This document shows positions 8,257 to 17,251 of a stretch of 64,000 bases of DNA, in pieces; position 1 is the first letter of the stretch, and the number at the start of each line of letters is the position of its first letter. Under the pieces are notes generated by a model. The model did no database searches and was not told where the DNA came from. It was given only the letters and a program-made list of their open reading frames with translations. The DNA is from Methanocorpusculum sp. Lineage in GTDB: Archaea; Halobacteriota; Methanomicrobia; Methanomicrobiales; Methanocorpusculaceae. A program made the position numbers and the translations under genes. The stretch spans positions 1 through 64,000 of the forward strand of contig JAFQTT010000009.1 of assembly GCA_017408885.1 (NCBI GenBank). Reading direction: 5' to 3'.

Positions 8257-9117
8257 ATGGAAGACCGGCATGTAATCGAAGCCGCAGGGACAAGGCTCGT
8301 TATCGAAAACGGCAAAGTAACCGAAGTCGGCGAGCCGAAGATATCCTTCTGCCCGTTTGCCAAAAGGTTCGCATCCCCAATAAATCCTGTAACACCTGAA
8401 GCAGTACAGAAAAATATCGAACACAGAATCGCTAAATTTGGAATGTGTACAAGAGAGCGTCAGGTCCTGGATGAAGAATCCCAGGTTTTGTTTGGAGCAT
8501 CCGAACTCTTAACAACCGCTCTCAAAAACAAAACCGTTGATGCCGCAGTTATCTGCTGTGACGGAGCAGGAACAGTAATTGTAACGGACCCGAAACTCAT
8601 TCAGGGAATAGGCGGTAGAATGTCCGGGCTTGTAGAAACAGTCCCATACGCAGAAGTAATATCCCGAATAGAAGATGCGGGCGGCATTGTCGTGGATAAA
8701 GAGACAGCATCCCTTGACGCCCTGGGAGGCATTGCCGAGGCAAAGAAACGCGGATTTGAAAAGGTCGCGGTCACTGTTGCCGGTTTTCAGCATGAGTTAG
8801 CCGAAGAAATCCGCTCCAAATATCCTGATGCGATAATCATCGGCGTTCATACAACAGGTGTTGCAAGCCTCAATGACGCAAAGAGACTTTGTGCCGCCTG
8901 TGACTTGGTCTTCGCCTGCGCATCAAAACACATCAGAGATGCCGCAGAAGAGTACGCGGTTGTACAAGGCGGCGTTGGTGTTCCGGTGTTTGCAACATCA
9001 GCCTTTGGGAAACGTATTGTCCTCGAGCGCCTCATGGATACCAACGAACCGCTCTTAATCAAAAACATGAAACTCCCTGTCTGCGATATGGGAAAACAGC
9101 CTGAACCGCTTATCTAA
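8257..9117 (+). CDS. Methanogenesis marker protein 8 (DUF2099)
   Basis: About 286 residues. It resembles the marker 8 family found almost only in methanogens; the family opens with a HVIEA-type motif followed by VIENGKVTEVGEPKI, as seen here, then CPFAKRF and MCTRERQVLDE. Conserved Cys residues (FCPF, GMCTRE, LCAACDLVFAC) suggest a metal or cluster site, but the activity is unknown. I choose the ATG at 8257 because it fits the family start; the in-frame ATG at 8182 would add 25 residues that begin at the edge of a repeat. The 3' end overlaps the convergent phosphatidyltransferase gene by eight bases. Confidence 0.82.
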   Translation: MEDRHVIEAAGTRLVIENGKVTEVGEPKISFCPFAKRFASPINPVTPEAVQKNIEHRIAKFGMCTRERQVLDEESQVLFGASELLTTALKNKTVDAAVICCDGAGTVIVTDPKLIQGIGGRMSGLVETVPYAEVISRIEDAGGIVVDKETASLDALGGIAEAKKRGFEKVAVTVAGFQHELAEEIRSKYPDAIIIGVHTTGVASLNDAKRLCAACDLVFACASKHIRDAAEEYAVVQGGVGVPVFATSAFGKRIVLERLMDTNEPLLIKNMKLPVCDMGKQPEPLI

Positions 9118-9607
9118 AACTTTTCAGTTCAAGAAACGCTGAGACTAAACAAACCAATCCTGCAATAACAAGGGGCGGAATAATCCCAACAAAACAGGCG
9201 GCAACAGGCGAGATGAAAAGCAAAGCTCCTGCGAACTTATTCATCTTCGATGATGAAAAACCGATAACCCCTTCTTTTTTGTACCTCAAACAGAGAGACA
9301 GAAGTTTCATGCCGAAAATCACTGCGGCAAAAATCCACAGCCAGATTGGAAGTAAGAAGTATGGAATGAATATGACAAGGCAGACTAAAATAAACACCAA
9401 ATCTGCAAAACCGTCAAAGGACGCACCAAACCTGCTTTCCACGTGGAGTTTTCGAGCAACCCACCCGTCAATCATATCTGAAACCCCGCAGAGAAGATAA
9501 ACACCCAGAAATTCCATACTCATTGGTGTAAGGAAAAGAAGCAGAAATGCTCCTGCTATTCTAAAAGATGTAAGGATATTCGGGATACATCCTTTGAGGA
9601 TTGACAT
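9110..9607 (-). CDS. CDP-alcohol phosphatidyltransferase family protein
   Basis: 165 residues. An integral membrane enzyme of phospholipid head-group synthesis. The complete family signature D-G-x2-A-R-x8-G-x3-D-x3-D is visible: Asp47, Gly48, Ala51, Arg52, Gly61, Asp65, Asp69, just after the first hydrophobic segments. Four or five more hydrophobic helices follow. In archaea such enzymes transfer CDP-archaeol to serine, glycerol phosphate or inositol phosphate; the acceptor cannot be decided here. The small size is at the low end for the family. Confidence 0.85.
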   Translation of the reverse strand: MSILKGCIPNILTSFRIAGAFLLLFLTPMSMEFLGVYLLCGVSDMIDGWVARKLHVESRFGASFDGFADLVFILVCLVIFIPYFLLPIWLWIFAAVIFGMKLLSLCLRYKKEGVIGFSSSKMNKFAGALLFISPVAACFVGIIPPLVIAGLVCLVSAFLELKSFR

Positions 9608-9703
9608 TTTACAATATTATTATCAATTACATTATGAATCTCTTTTGATGCATCCACAATAACACTGAGAAAGATTTATCCATTATCCATCCAACATAAA
9701 TCT

Positions 9704-10621
9704 ATGAAGAAACTTGCAGGCATTCTGCTTCTGGCAGCAGTCATCCTGACAGCAGGCTGTGTCACAACCGCAGACCCCATTGTCGGAAGCTGGCAGACCC
9801 CAGAACCGATTCAGTATGAAGACTTCAGTACATCATATCTGATTACCTTCGAAGAAGACGGCACAGGTAAAGTAATTTATTCCTATTCAGATGAGGCAAA
9901 TGATTATACCTACCCTATTCTCTGGGAAAAGACTGACGGCATCTATCAGTATGAGGCACTTACTGTCCTCACCTTCTCAGAAGACGGAAAAACAATGACT
10001 GATAACGCTCAGTACTCCTACAGCCTTGCAGAGGGCGAAGAGAAATTCGGAGGAGTCTGGACTGAAATCGTCCCGGGAGGAGCTGAGGTTGAATATTACT
10101 ACACTTATGTCTTCAATGAAGACGGAACCGGTGTCGAGACCATTTATGTAACCGGAGATGAGCCGGAAGTATATTCCTTCACATGGGAAGAGTTTGGAGA
10201 AAACCAGATTCTGATTTACTATCTTGATACCTATTCATTCACTGAAGACGGAAAGATGAAGACCAGTCTTGGAACAAAAACTGTCTATGAAGAAGTTGAC
10301 GGCATCTGGGTAGAAACTCCGCAGGTCGGAGAGAAGATAACCACCTATGAGTTCCAAGATGACGGAATCTGTGCCCGTCACATCTACGATGGTGAGACAA
10401 ATGAACTTGTCGGACTCTACTTCTACAAATACACCCCGGCTGTCTTTACGGATGAAGAATTCAGAACGCTTCCGCTGCTGACACCGTTTGTCCCGTACAG
10501 TACTATGCAGATTGGCGGAATCATGGAACAGACATACATCTATGGACTTGAGCTCTTAGAAGACGGTACATTACAGGATGTATTCTACGGAGAAATTCTC
10601 GAAAGAGTATCTCCTGCATAA
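9704..10621 (+). CDS. Lipoprotein with repeated EDGTG beta domains
   Basis: 305 residues. The lipoprotein signal MKKLAGILLLAAVILTAGC places the lipid anchor on Cys19. The mature protein has repeated units built on a FxEDGTG or FSEDGKT turn (about residues 50-58, 86-92, 138-145, 179-186, 225-232), suggesting a lipocalin-like or beta-repeat fold. A TATA-like GATTTATCCATTATCC lies roughly 25-35 bases upstream of the ATG, so the mRNA may be nearly leaderless. The ligand is unknown. Single gene. Confidence 0.8.
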   Translation: MKKLAGILLLAAVILTAGCVTTADPIVGSWQTPEPIQYEDFSTSYLITFEEDGTGKVIYSYSDEANDYTYPILWEKTDGIYQYEALTVLTFSEDGKTMTDNAQYSYSLAEGEEKFGGVWTEIVPGGAEVEYYYTYVFNEDGTGVETIYVTGDEPEVYSFTWEEFGENQILIYYLDTYSFTEDGKMKTSLGTKTVYEEVDGIWVETPQVGEKITTYEFQDDGICARHIYDGETNELVGLYFYKYTPAVFTDEEFRTLPLLTPFVPYSTMQIGGIMEQTYIYGLELLEDGTLQDVFYGEILERVSPA

Positions 10622-10686
10622 CTCTTTTTTCCTAATCGGATAGAACACTTAAAAACCATCACGCCCCTATATCTATACAATCAGGT

Positions 10687-12918
10687 ATGCAGTCGGGAAA
10701 AATCATTCTTCGCGGAATCGTTCAGGGGGTTGGATTTCGTCCATTCGTCTATGCAGCAGCTTCCGCTCATGGAATAGTCGGCACAGTCATCAATCACGGC
10801 AGTGAAGTAGAGATTGATGCGTGGGGAGAACAGTTCGATGCGTTCTGTTCTGCCGTCTCCAAAGGACCAAAGATGTCGGTGATTGATTCGGTGGAAGTTC
10901 TTCCGCTCGATGGTAAAGCGCCTGCCGACTTCTCCATTCTTCCAAGCAAGGATGGAGCTCGAAGCGGATTCGTCCCGGCTGATATTGCAACCTGCGCCCA
11001 CTGTCTCGAAGATGTTTTGAACCCAAAAAGCCGCTACTTCGGCTATTGGGCAACCTCATGTACTGACTGCGGGCCGCGATACAGCGTGATTCATACCGTC
11101 CCCTATGACCGCGAAAGAACTGCAATGCAGGAGTTTCCCAAATGTGCCGCCTGCGAAGCCGACTATACCAACCCGGAAAACCGCAGGCATCACGCACAGA
11201 CAATCGCCTGCGAGGAATGCGGTCCGAAGCTCTTCCTGCTTGACGGAGAAGGGAATTCTGTTTCCGGCGACCCGATAGAAGAGACGGCAAAGCTTCTTGA
11301 CGAAGGCGAGATTCTTGCAATCCGCGGAATCGGCGGCTTCCACATCGCCTGTGTAGAATCGGCGGCAGAAAAACTCAAGCGAGTGCTTGGAAGACCGAAT
11401 CAGGCACTTGCGGTGATGATGCTTGAAGAGACGATGCAGGAGTATGTTGTCCCGCCGACTGATGCCGAGCGTGAACTCTTAACCGGTCCTGTGCATCCGA
11501 TTCTAATCCTCGACAAACGCGACCCGCAGTCCCATCCTGAGTTATCCAAACTCCACAACTTAGGCATCATGCTTCCCTACACAGCACTGCACCACCTGCT
11601 GTTCCAGAAGCTCAAGTCTCCGCTTCTCGTGATGACGTCTGCCAATGCTCCGGGAACACCGATGATTACCGATACGGAGACCATCATCGAAAAGATGGGA
11701 AAGACAGGTGTTGTCTCGCACATCTTAACGCATAACAGAGACATCGTCAACCGCTGTGATGACTCCGTTGTCCGCGACGGATACATCATCCGCCTTTCCC
11801 GCGGCTTGGCACCCATCAGAACACGGATGGATTTAGGCGACCGCCAGATTTTAGGCGTCGGACCGGAACTGAATGCGAATGCGAGCATCTACAAAGGAGA
11901 ATTCTTAATCACCTCCCCGCACATTGGAAACATCCGAAATCCCCCAACCGTTGCCTACCTCAAAGAGACTATTGAAAAGCTCACCTCGCTTACGGGTGCA
12001 AAGCCGGAAATCATCGCGCACGACCTGCATCCGCAGTTCTTAAGCACCCGCGTTGCCCGCGAGATGGCGGAAGAAACCGGCGCTGTTCTCTGTCCTGTTC
12101 AGCATCACAAGGCGCATATCGCGTCTGTTACAACCGAAGATGTTATCGGCATCTCGATTGACGGCGTCGGCTACGGTGAGGACGGCACCATATGGGGCGG
12201 AGAAGTGTTTGCTGGATCTCCATCGGCAGGCTATGCAAGAGCCGGTCACTTAGAGCCGGTCTTAATGCCTGGAGGAGATTTGGCAGGCAAATTCCCTGAG
12301 CGGATGATTTACGGAATTCTGCCGAATGAAGAATCCCTCTCGCTTCTGCAAAGCAGAGGTTGGGATGATATGTCCTTGAAAATCCTGCAGCAGTCTGTTG
12401 CCCGCCGGTTCAATACGCCAATCACCACCTCGACGGGCAGGGTGCTCGATGCCGCATCGGCACTGCTCGGCATCTGCCGTGAAAAGACATATGACGGTGA
12501 GCCGTCGATGATGCTCGAAGCCTATGCTGCACGCGGAGTTGCCCAGCCGATGGAAATTTCCATCGCCAAGGACGCCGAAGGCGCATATGTGCTCTCCACC
12601 TCCGGCATTCTCCATGAGGCATATGAGATGATGCAGGACGGACTTGACGTCTGTGATATCGCAGCTTCTGTGCAGGAGACACTTGCCAAAGGTCTTGCAA
12701 GAATCGCAGTCCTTTCCGCGGAGGATTCCGGAATCCGCAAAGCGGCACTTTCCGGCGGCGTTGCCATCAATCGCGCAATCCGGGAGACGATTGTCTCTGA
12801 ACTGAGCAAAGCAGATCTGCCGTGTCTGATGAACCCGCGTTACCCATTCGGTGACGGATGCATCTCTGCAGGTCAGGTAATCACGGCGGGCGTTCTCGCA
12901 AAGGAAGGGAAGATATGA
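10687..12918 (+). CDS. hypF: Carbamoyltransferase HypF ([NiFe] hydrogenase maturation)
   Basis: 743 residues, standard length. HypF makes thiocarbamate on HypE from carbamoyl phosphate, the source of the cyanide ligands of [NiFe] hydrogenases. Domains in order: acylphosphatase-like (about 5-90, GIVQGVGFRPFVY); two zinc fingers (CAHC...CTDCG about 102-129, CAAC...CEECG about 152-177); YrdC-like domain (about 190-370); and the Kae1-like carbamoyltransferase domain (from about 385, with VQHHKAHIASV and SIDGVGYGEDG). It stands alone; other hyp genes are not in this window. Its presence implies hydrogenases needing maturation, as expected in hydrogenotrophic methanogens. Confidence 0.96.
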   Translation: MQSGKIILRGIVQGVGFRPFVYAAASAHGIVGTVINHGSEVEIDAWGEQFDAFCSAVSKGPKMSVIDSVEVLPLDGKAPADFSILPSKDGARSGFVPADIATCAHCLEDVLNPKSRYFGYWATSCTDCGPRYSVIHTVPYDRERTAMQEFPKCAACEADYTNPENRRHHAQTIACEECGPKLFLLDGEGNSVSGDPIEETAKLLDEGEILAIRGIGGFHIACVESAAEKLKRVLGRPNQALAVMMLEETMQEYVVPPTDAERELLTGPVHPILILDKRDPQSHPELSKLHNLGIMLPYTALHHLLFQKLKSPLLVMTSANAPGTPMITDTETIIEKMGKTGVVSHILTHNRDIVNRCDDSVVRDGYIIRLSRGLAPIRTRMDLGDRQILGVGPELNANASIYKGEFLITSPHIGNIRNPPTVAYLKETIEKLTSLTGAKPEIIAHDLHPQFLSTRVAREMAEETGAVLCPVQHHKAHIASVTTEDVIGISIDGVGYGEDGTIWGGEVFAGSPSAGYARAGHLEPVLMPGGDLAGKFPERMIYGILPNEESLSLLQSRGWDDMSLKILQQSVARRFNTPITTSTGRVLDAASALLGICREKTYDGEPSMMLEAYAARGVAQPMEISIAKDAEGAYVLSTSGILHEAYEMMQDGLDVCDIAASVQETLAKGLARIAVLSAEDSGIRKAALSGGVAINRAIRETIVSELSKADLPCLMNPRYPFGDGCISAGQVITAGVLAKEGKI

Positions 12919-13004
12919 AAACCGCAGAAACAGACAGTACCATCGTACTTCGCATCGCACGTATACTGGCGTTGAGCAAATAATCGCGGCTTTCAAAAAA
13001 GATG

Positions 13005-13409
13005 TTACAGATGTTCAAAGATTACATCTGCCTGTTCTGCATAGTATGATGCTTCATCCAGCGCGGCATCCCTCAAATCCATGTAGCGGAAAATCGCGAA
13101 GATGTTTAGGAAGTTTGACCACATCCGTGACTTTGCGATGATGGAATCATTTTCCGCACGGTAACAGTCATCAACTGCATCTTTGAATGCATCTACATTC
13201 TGTGTCTCGTCAAACGGGATGTCAAGCGCCTTTGCTTCGTCCTGCGAGTTCCAGATAATCCAGTAACTCATTCGCGTATCCGTATTCATGGATACCTCAT
13301 AACCGGGACCAAAGTACCTGGATTCGGCAGAATAGATGGATGCGCTGACAGGTGATGCGATGCACAGCAGGACGAAAAACCCTGCCGTAAGACAGAGGAG
13401 CTTTTTCAT
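13005..13409 (-). CDS. Secreted hypothetical protein
   Basis: 134 residues. I start it at the ATG at 13407-13409, which gives a clean signal peptide (MKKLLCLTAGFFVLLCIASPVSA) with an AxA-type cleavage site; a start 14 codons upstream would spoil it. The mature domain of about 110 residues is hydrophilic and helical near its end (ALDEASYYAEQADVIFEHL). No recognised family. It probably acts outside the membrane. Confidence 0.65.
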   Translation of the reverse strand: MKKLLCLTAGFFVLLCIASPVSASIYSAESRYFGPGYEVSMNTDTRMSYWIIWNSQDEAKALDIPFDETQNVDAFKDAVDDCYRAENDSIIAKSRMWSNFLNIFAIFRYMDLRDAALDEASYYAEQADVIFEHL

Positions 13410-13574
13410 GGATGATAATTGACAGTGAGAATAAATAAAACTATTGAGCAAAAAACCGCACCGAATCTCTATAACTCCGAGAAAGAAACACCGGTGTAAT
13501 GAGTATTTCTCAATGCGGTATTTCTCTTTTGGTACGAATCTTTATCATCTCTTTTTTGCAACCTATAAGGAATT

Positions 13575-14162
13575 ATGAGTGAGGAACAGTTCACGCGAGG
13601 GAATCTCTGCTGTCTGGTAGATGACGGAGAACAGCAGACCATCGAAGTCCGCATCAGCGCCCTCGGTCAGTTTTATCAGATGCTTGACCCAAGCCCGGAT
13701 TTGGAAAAGGACCTCAACCCGGCAACGGTTGAGTATCTGGTCGATACCGCAGAGGAGATGAAAAATCCCAAAGAGCATGTGCATGTCGCCTTATATCTGG
13801 AAGAGTCACTCTATCAGAATGCGGAACTGAAGTCCCGCATGGAAAAGTCGGTCTCCGCATACTTTTCCCGCCAGGTGGATATCTTAGAACACAAACACCG
13901 GATGGCGCACAAAAAGGCGAGACGAAATCTGGTTCGCGGTCTGCTCTTCGTTATCATCTGTGTTGCCCTTTCTGTGGTTCTGACAAACTTTGTAAACAAT
14001 CCAATCGTCTATGCCTTCGGTCAGAGTCTGACGGTTATCGGATGGGTTGCATTATGGACTCCTGCAGAGTTCTATCTCTACTTAAACCGCGAGGCAAACG
14101 AGGAGATTTCAACCATGAGACGGCTTGCAGACGCAACGGTTTCTTCAAAACCATTAGCCTAA
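13575..14162 (+). CDS. Hypothetical membrane protein with cytoplasmic N-domain
   Basis: 195 residues. Residues 1-115 form a soluble charged domain with no recognised motif, ending in a basic helix (EHKHRMAHKKARRN). Two membrane helices follow at about 118-137 (LVRGLLFVIICVALSVVL) and 143-162 (IVYAFGQSLTVIGWVALW), with a soluble C-terminal tail. The layout resembles small bundled membrane proteins of unknown role. It stands alone between a convergent-side secreted protein and the ribosomal stalk operon. Confidence 0.7.
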   Translation: MSEEQFTRGNLCCLVDDGEQQTIEVRISALGQFYQMLDPSPDLEKDLNPATVEYLVDTAEEMKNPKEHVHVALYLEESLYQNAELKSRMEKSVSAYFSRQVDILEHKHRMAHKKARRNLVRGLLFVIICVALSVVLTNFVNNPIVYAFGQSLTVIGWVALWTPAEFYLYLNREANEEISTMRRLADATVSSKPLA

Positions 14163-14325
14163 CATTTTTTTATTACAATATTAAAATTTACAAAAGAGAT
14201 TTTCTTGTGGTCGAGCGAAAGCGAACGCCCCTAAGAGTCGCAAGTCACTTTCGTGCCTTGCTCATGACTCGAGTAAACTCTCGTCCATCGCGGGCATCTG
14301 GGCGAATAAAAGGGTGGATAAGGAT

Positions 14326-14634
14326 TTATCCGAAGAGTGCGCCAAGGCCTGCCATGGCGTTCTCTTCTTCCTCTTCCTTGTTCTCCTCTTCTGCCGGTGC
14401 TGCTTCTGCTGCTGCTTCTGCTGCTGCCGGTGCTGCTGCTGCAACTGCAACTGGTGCTGCTGCTGCCTTGGAGATTGCTTCCTCGATGTCAACTCCCTCG
14501 AGTGCTGCAATTAATGCTTTGACACGGGAGTCGTCGACTGCGATACCTGCGGCAGAGAGAACTGCCTTAACCGATTCTTCATCCACAGTGTTTCCTGCGG
14601 AGTGAACTAACAGAGCTGCGTAAATGTACTCCAT
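14326..14634 (-). CDS. rpl12: Ribosomal protein P1 (archaeal L12)
   Basis: 102 residues. Archaeal stalk protein P1/aL12. The N-terminal dimerization domain ([14 protein letters not shown]..., about 1-60) is followed by an Ala-rich hinge and the acidic tail [10 protein letters not shown] ending in [10 protein letters not shown], the factor-binding motif for elongation factors. Last gene of the L11-L1-L10-L12 cluster, 31 bases after L10. The long GCT/GCA-rich DNA here is just the Ala hinge, not a repeat element. Confidence 0.97.
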   Translation of the reverse strand: MEYIYAALLVHSAGNTVDEESVKAVLSAAGIAVDDSRVKALIAALEGVDIEEAISKAAAAPVAVAAAAPAAAEAAAEAAPAEEENKEEEEENAMAGLGALFG

Positions 14635-14665
14635 TTTATTTCACCTTATTTTGTTGTTGTAATAA

Positions 14666-15511
14666 TTATGCCTTAAGGGCATTTGCTTGTCTGTATGCCT
14701 TGCTGATGATCATCTCGATGACGCCCTTCTCATAGATCGGAGCTTCAACACCGAGGTTTCTTGCCTCACGGACTGCCTTAGCGATCTGAGCCTCAGTGAC
14801 TGCAGTGGATGCGGTCGGAACTGCTGCGTTGACTGCCAGGTTGAATGCCTGAGTTGCTGCAAGAGTGATCTGTGCCTTGTATGCCTCGTCGTCAATTGCG
14901 AGAACGTCGGGCAGATAGATGTCGCCTTCGTAGCAGACTGCAACGAGTGCAAGACCGACCGGCATCGGCTTGATGTCAAGCTTTGCGAGGACGTCTGCCT
15001 GCTTTGCGTTTACAGCTTCTCCAGCCTTAACAACGGTCTTGGTCTCTTTAATCTTGACCTTTCCACCGTCGATTGCTGCCGGAATGCCTGCCTGCTGCAG
15101 TTCTCCAACGATCGGTCCCGGCTTGAAGCTGGTCGGACCTGCGGAGACAACGATATCTTCAGGGGTAATCTCGCCTGCCTTTGCGGCGCGCTTGGTCTGG
15201 TTCTCTGCAAGAGACTTGTAGAGCTTGAACGGGTTGCCGTCTGCGAAGATAAGGGAGCTGTGCTCGCTGACTTTGTCGTTTAAGTCAACGAAGTGTCCAC
15301 CCATCTCGTTGAATGCGTGAGAAACAAGAGTGTTTCTTGCAACCTTGACAAGTGCCTTTCCGCGAAGGTTTCTTCTGATCTGCTGGAACTGCTTTGCGGG
15401 GATACCGTAAATGTTAACCAGTCCAACAAGCTCATGAGCCTGTGCGAGTTCTTTAATCTGCTCAACTTCTTCACGTTTCCATGCCGGAAGGTTGTGGGTA
15501 TAGATTGCCAT
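14666..15511 (-). CDS. rpl10: Ribosomal protein uL10 (P0), lacking the acidic tail
   Basis: 281 residues. The stalk base protein that binds 23S rRNA together with L11 and carries P1 dimers. The N-terminal rRNA-binding domain (WKREEVEQIKELAQAHELVGLVNI) and the helical P1-binding region are present. Many archaeal P0 proteins run to about 330-350 residues and end in an acidic stretch with GLGALFG; this one stops at AYRQANALKA, without that tail. The gene lies two bases beyond the L1 stop, so translation is probably coupled. Confidence 0.95.
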   Translation of the reverse strand: MAIYTHNLPAWKREEVEQIKELAQAHELVGLVNIYGIPAKQFQQIRRNLRGKALVKVARNTLVSHAFNEMGGHFVDLNDKVSEHSSLIFADGNPFKLYKSLAENQTKRAAKAGEITPEDIVVSAGPTSFKPGPIVGELQQAGIPAAIDGGKVKIKETKTVVKAGEAVNAKQADVLAKLDIKPMPVGLALVAVCYEGDIYLPDVLAIDDEAYKAQITLAATQAFNLAVNAAVPTASTAVTEAQIAKAVREARNLGVEAPIYEKGVIEMIISKAYRQANALKA

Positions 15512-15513
15512 CT

Positions 15514-16155
15514 TTACATCACCTTCACTGCTGGACCCATGGTGGTTTTGACGTAGACGGAACGGATGTTCATTTCACCGTTCTCGAGTCTTCCGAGAAC
15601 TCTCTTTAAGACGGCGTCTAAGTTCTCAGAAACATCCTCTGCAGACATTGCAGTGGTTCCGATCTTAACAGACATGTTGAGTCTGTCCTTGGAACGGACG
15701 CGGACGGAGTTTCTTAAACGCTCGACAATCGGAGTGATGTCCTGCTGCGGCGGGATCGGCTGCGGCATTTTTCCGCGTGGACCGAGTCTCTGACCGAGCC
15801 AGCGACCAACAAGCGGCATAACCGCGGTCTCTGCAAGGAAGAAATCGTAGGAGTCGGCCATCTTGCGTGCTTCACGCGGTGCGCCGCCCAGACGCTCGAT
15901 CTCTTCAGGGCCCATAATTAAATCGACACCTGCGTTGCGAGCCTGGGATACGATATCTCCTTTACCGAGGACGGCGATCTTTTTGACGCCAATTGCCTGT
16001 GGCAGAAGAATCGTCTCATCAATACGGTTTTTCGGCTGGCTCATATCGACGTGCTTCAGGTTAATCGTGATGTCCACGCTCTCCTGGAAGTTACGCTTCG
16101 GAGCTGCCTCAAGTGCTGCCGTAACAGCTTCTGTGATTTGGGTTCTTTCAACCAT
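15514..16155 (-). CDS. rpl1: Ribosomal protein uL1
   Basis: 213 residues, normal for archaea. L1 binds 23S rRNA at the E-site stalk and also acts as translational repressor of its own operon in methanogens. The sequence has the family's MGPEEIERLGG and GPRGKMPQPIPP segments. A 124-base leader separates it from L11 and contains a stable stem-loop (16168-16209) just upstream of the ATG, a likely operator for L1. Confidence 0.97.
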   Translation of the reverse strand: MVERTQITEAVTAALEAAPKRNFQESVDITINLKHVDMSQPKNRIDETILLPQAIGVKKIAVLGKGDIVSQARNAGVDLIMGPEEIERLGGAPREARKMADSYDFFLAETAVMPLVGRWLGQRLGPRGKMPQPIPPQQDITPIVERLRNSVRVRSKDRLNMSVKIGTTAMSAEDVSENLDAVLKRVLGRLENGEMNIRSVYVKTTMGPAVKVM

Positions 16156-16163
16156 TGATGAAG

Positions 16164-16210
16164 CCTCCCATAGTATTTCGACTGAGGTTCTTGCCCCAAT
16201 CTCCTATGGC
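16164..16210 (-). promoter_or_regulatory. Stem-loop in L1 leader, candidate L1 operator
   Basis: On the minus-strand RNA, CCATAG (16204-16209) pairs perfectly with CTATGG (16168-16173). Inside it, GATTGGGG can pair with CCTCAGTC over eight positions including G-U pairs, leaving a CAAGAA loop. It lies 9-55 bases before the L1 start. L1 autoregulation through an rRNA-mimicking mRNA site is established in Methanococcus; that this hairpin is the site here is inference. Confidence 0.45.
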
Positions 16211-16278
16211 TTTTGTTCTCTACTACTGTACATTTTTACGTGGTTTCCCACGCTACCCGTTGAAGGCTGAGGACAGCT

Positions 16279-16752
16279 TTATGCAAGCTGTGCATCCCAC
16301 TCGCCTGCATTGACGGCGGCAATTGCCTGTTTGGCAGTCTTGCCTTCGATGGTAACACCAACGGAAACACAGGTTCCCATAACTTCCTTAACAGCTTCTT
16401 TGAGCTCGTAGGAGAGCATGCTTTCCATCTTCATCTTTGCAATGCGAATGACAGCTTCAAGCGGCAGATTGCCAACTGCCTGGGTGTTCGGGTTGCCGGA
16501 ACCCTTCTCGACACCTGCTTCCTTCATAACGAGTGCAGTTGTCGGCGGAATACCAACAGTTAACGTTACGTTCTTCTTGTCGTCAACGTGCACCTGAACA
16601 GGGACGGACATACCGTTGAACTCTGCAGTCTTCTTGTTGATGTCGTCAACGACTGCTTTAACGTTAATACCAAGTGGACCCAGTGCTGGACCGAGTGGCG
16701 GTCCGGCAGTTGCTCTGCCTCCAGGTACTAAGACCTCGACAGTTTCTGCCAT
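16279..16752 (-). CDS. rpl11: Ribosomal protein uL11
   Basis: 157 residues. L11 forms the GTPase-associated centre with 23S rRNA and the L10 stalk. The family signature is clear: PGGRATAGPPLGPALGPLGI near the N-terminus, then the flexible linker and the C-terminal RNA-binding domain (KMESMLSYELKEAVKEVMGT). First ribosomal gene of the stalk operon, downstream of spt5 and a small membrane protein on the same strand. Confidence 0.97.
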   Translation of the reverse strand: MAETVEVLVPGGRATAGPPLGPALGPLGINVKAVVDDINKKTAEFNGMSVPVQVHVDDKKNVTLTVGIPPTTALVMKEAGVEKGSGNPNTQAVGNLPLEAVIRIAKMKMESMLSYELKEAVKEVMGTCVSVGVTIEGKTAKQAIAAVNAGEWDAQLA

Positions 16753-16913
16753 TGTGTATCACCGTATGCTGTCGCAGACTTACGTCTGCTCACATTGGTC
16801 AATATAGGTCGACGTCTGAGAACATAAAGGTAATGTCTGTTCTAAGGATCATCACCCTCGAATTTCCATCTTGAAAGACATCACATGTGCCTTCGCGCGG
16901 GAGATATTTCCAG

Positions 16914-17234
16914 TTAGTGACGGCCTCTGTATTTTTGCTCAATACAGACATAAACCGCGATAAGAGCGATGCATTCAAAAACAACTCCGAAAATGCTGAT
17001 TAATACAAGCGGTGAGTTCTGCCCTGCAAGAAGTGGAAGGCCGAGCAGAATGAATAATGCCCCGCATACTGTCCAGAGAGTTCCAACCGCGCGATTGTAT
17101 GCGCGGATGTCTGTTACCTTTGGCGGCTCTTTGATGTTTGCGTAAAAGCCGACCGGCTTCTTTGAAACAAAAGCATAGATGCCTAACGCAAAAAAGATAC
17201 ACCCGCAAAATACCCAGATGAGAAGTGCGAGCAT
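16914..17234 (-). CDS. Small membrane protein, three helices
   Basis: 106 residues with three hydrophobic helices: about 1-22 (LALLIWVFCGCIFFALGIYAF), 50-70 (LWTVCGALFILLGLPLLAG) and 74-97 (LVLISIFGVVFECIALIAVYV), with a cytoplasmic loop between helices one and two. The pattern recalls the DUF3784 group, which I cannot confirm. It lies 17 bases after spt5 on the same strand, so it may ride on the spt5 transcript. Confidence 0.65.
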   Translation of the reverse strand: MLALLIWVFCGCIFFALGIYAFVSKKPVGFYANIKEPPKVTDIRAYNRAVGTLWTVCGALFILLGLPLLAGQNSPLVLISIFGVVFECIALIAVYVCIEQKYRGRH

Positions 17235-17251
17235 AAAAAAATGAAGGAGAT

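Noticed and set aside
14400-14480. GCT/GCA-rich triplet repeat
   Set aside because: It is the Ala-rich hinge of ribosomal protein P1, which is normal.
14042-14605. 187-codon plus-strand frame antisense to the stalk genes
   Set aside because: It is the complement of the P1 gene plus the end of the membrane-protein gene, with no family match.
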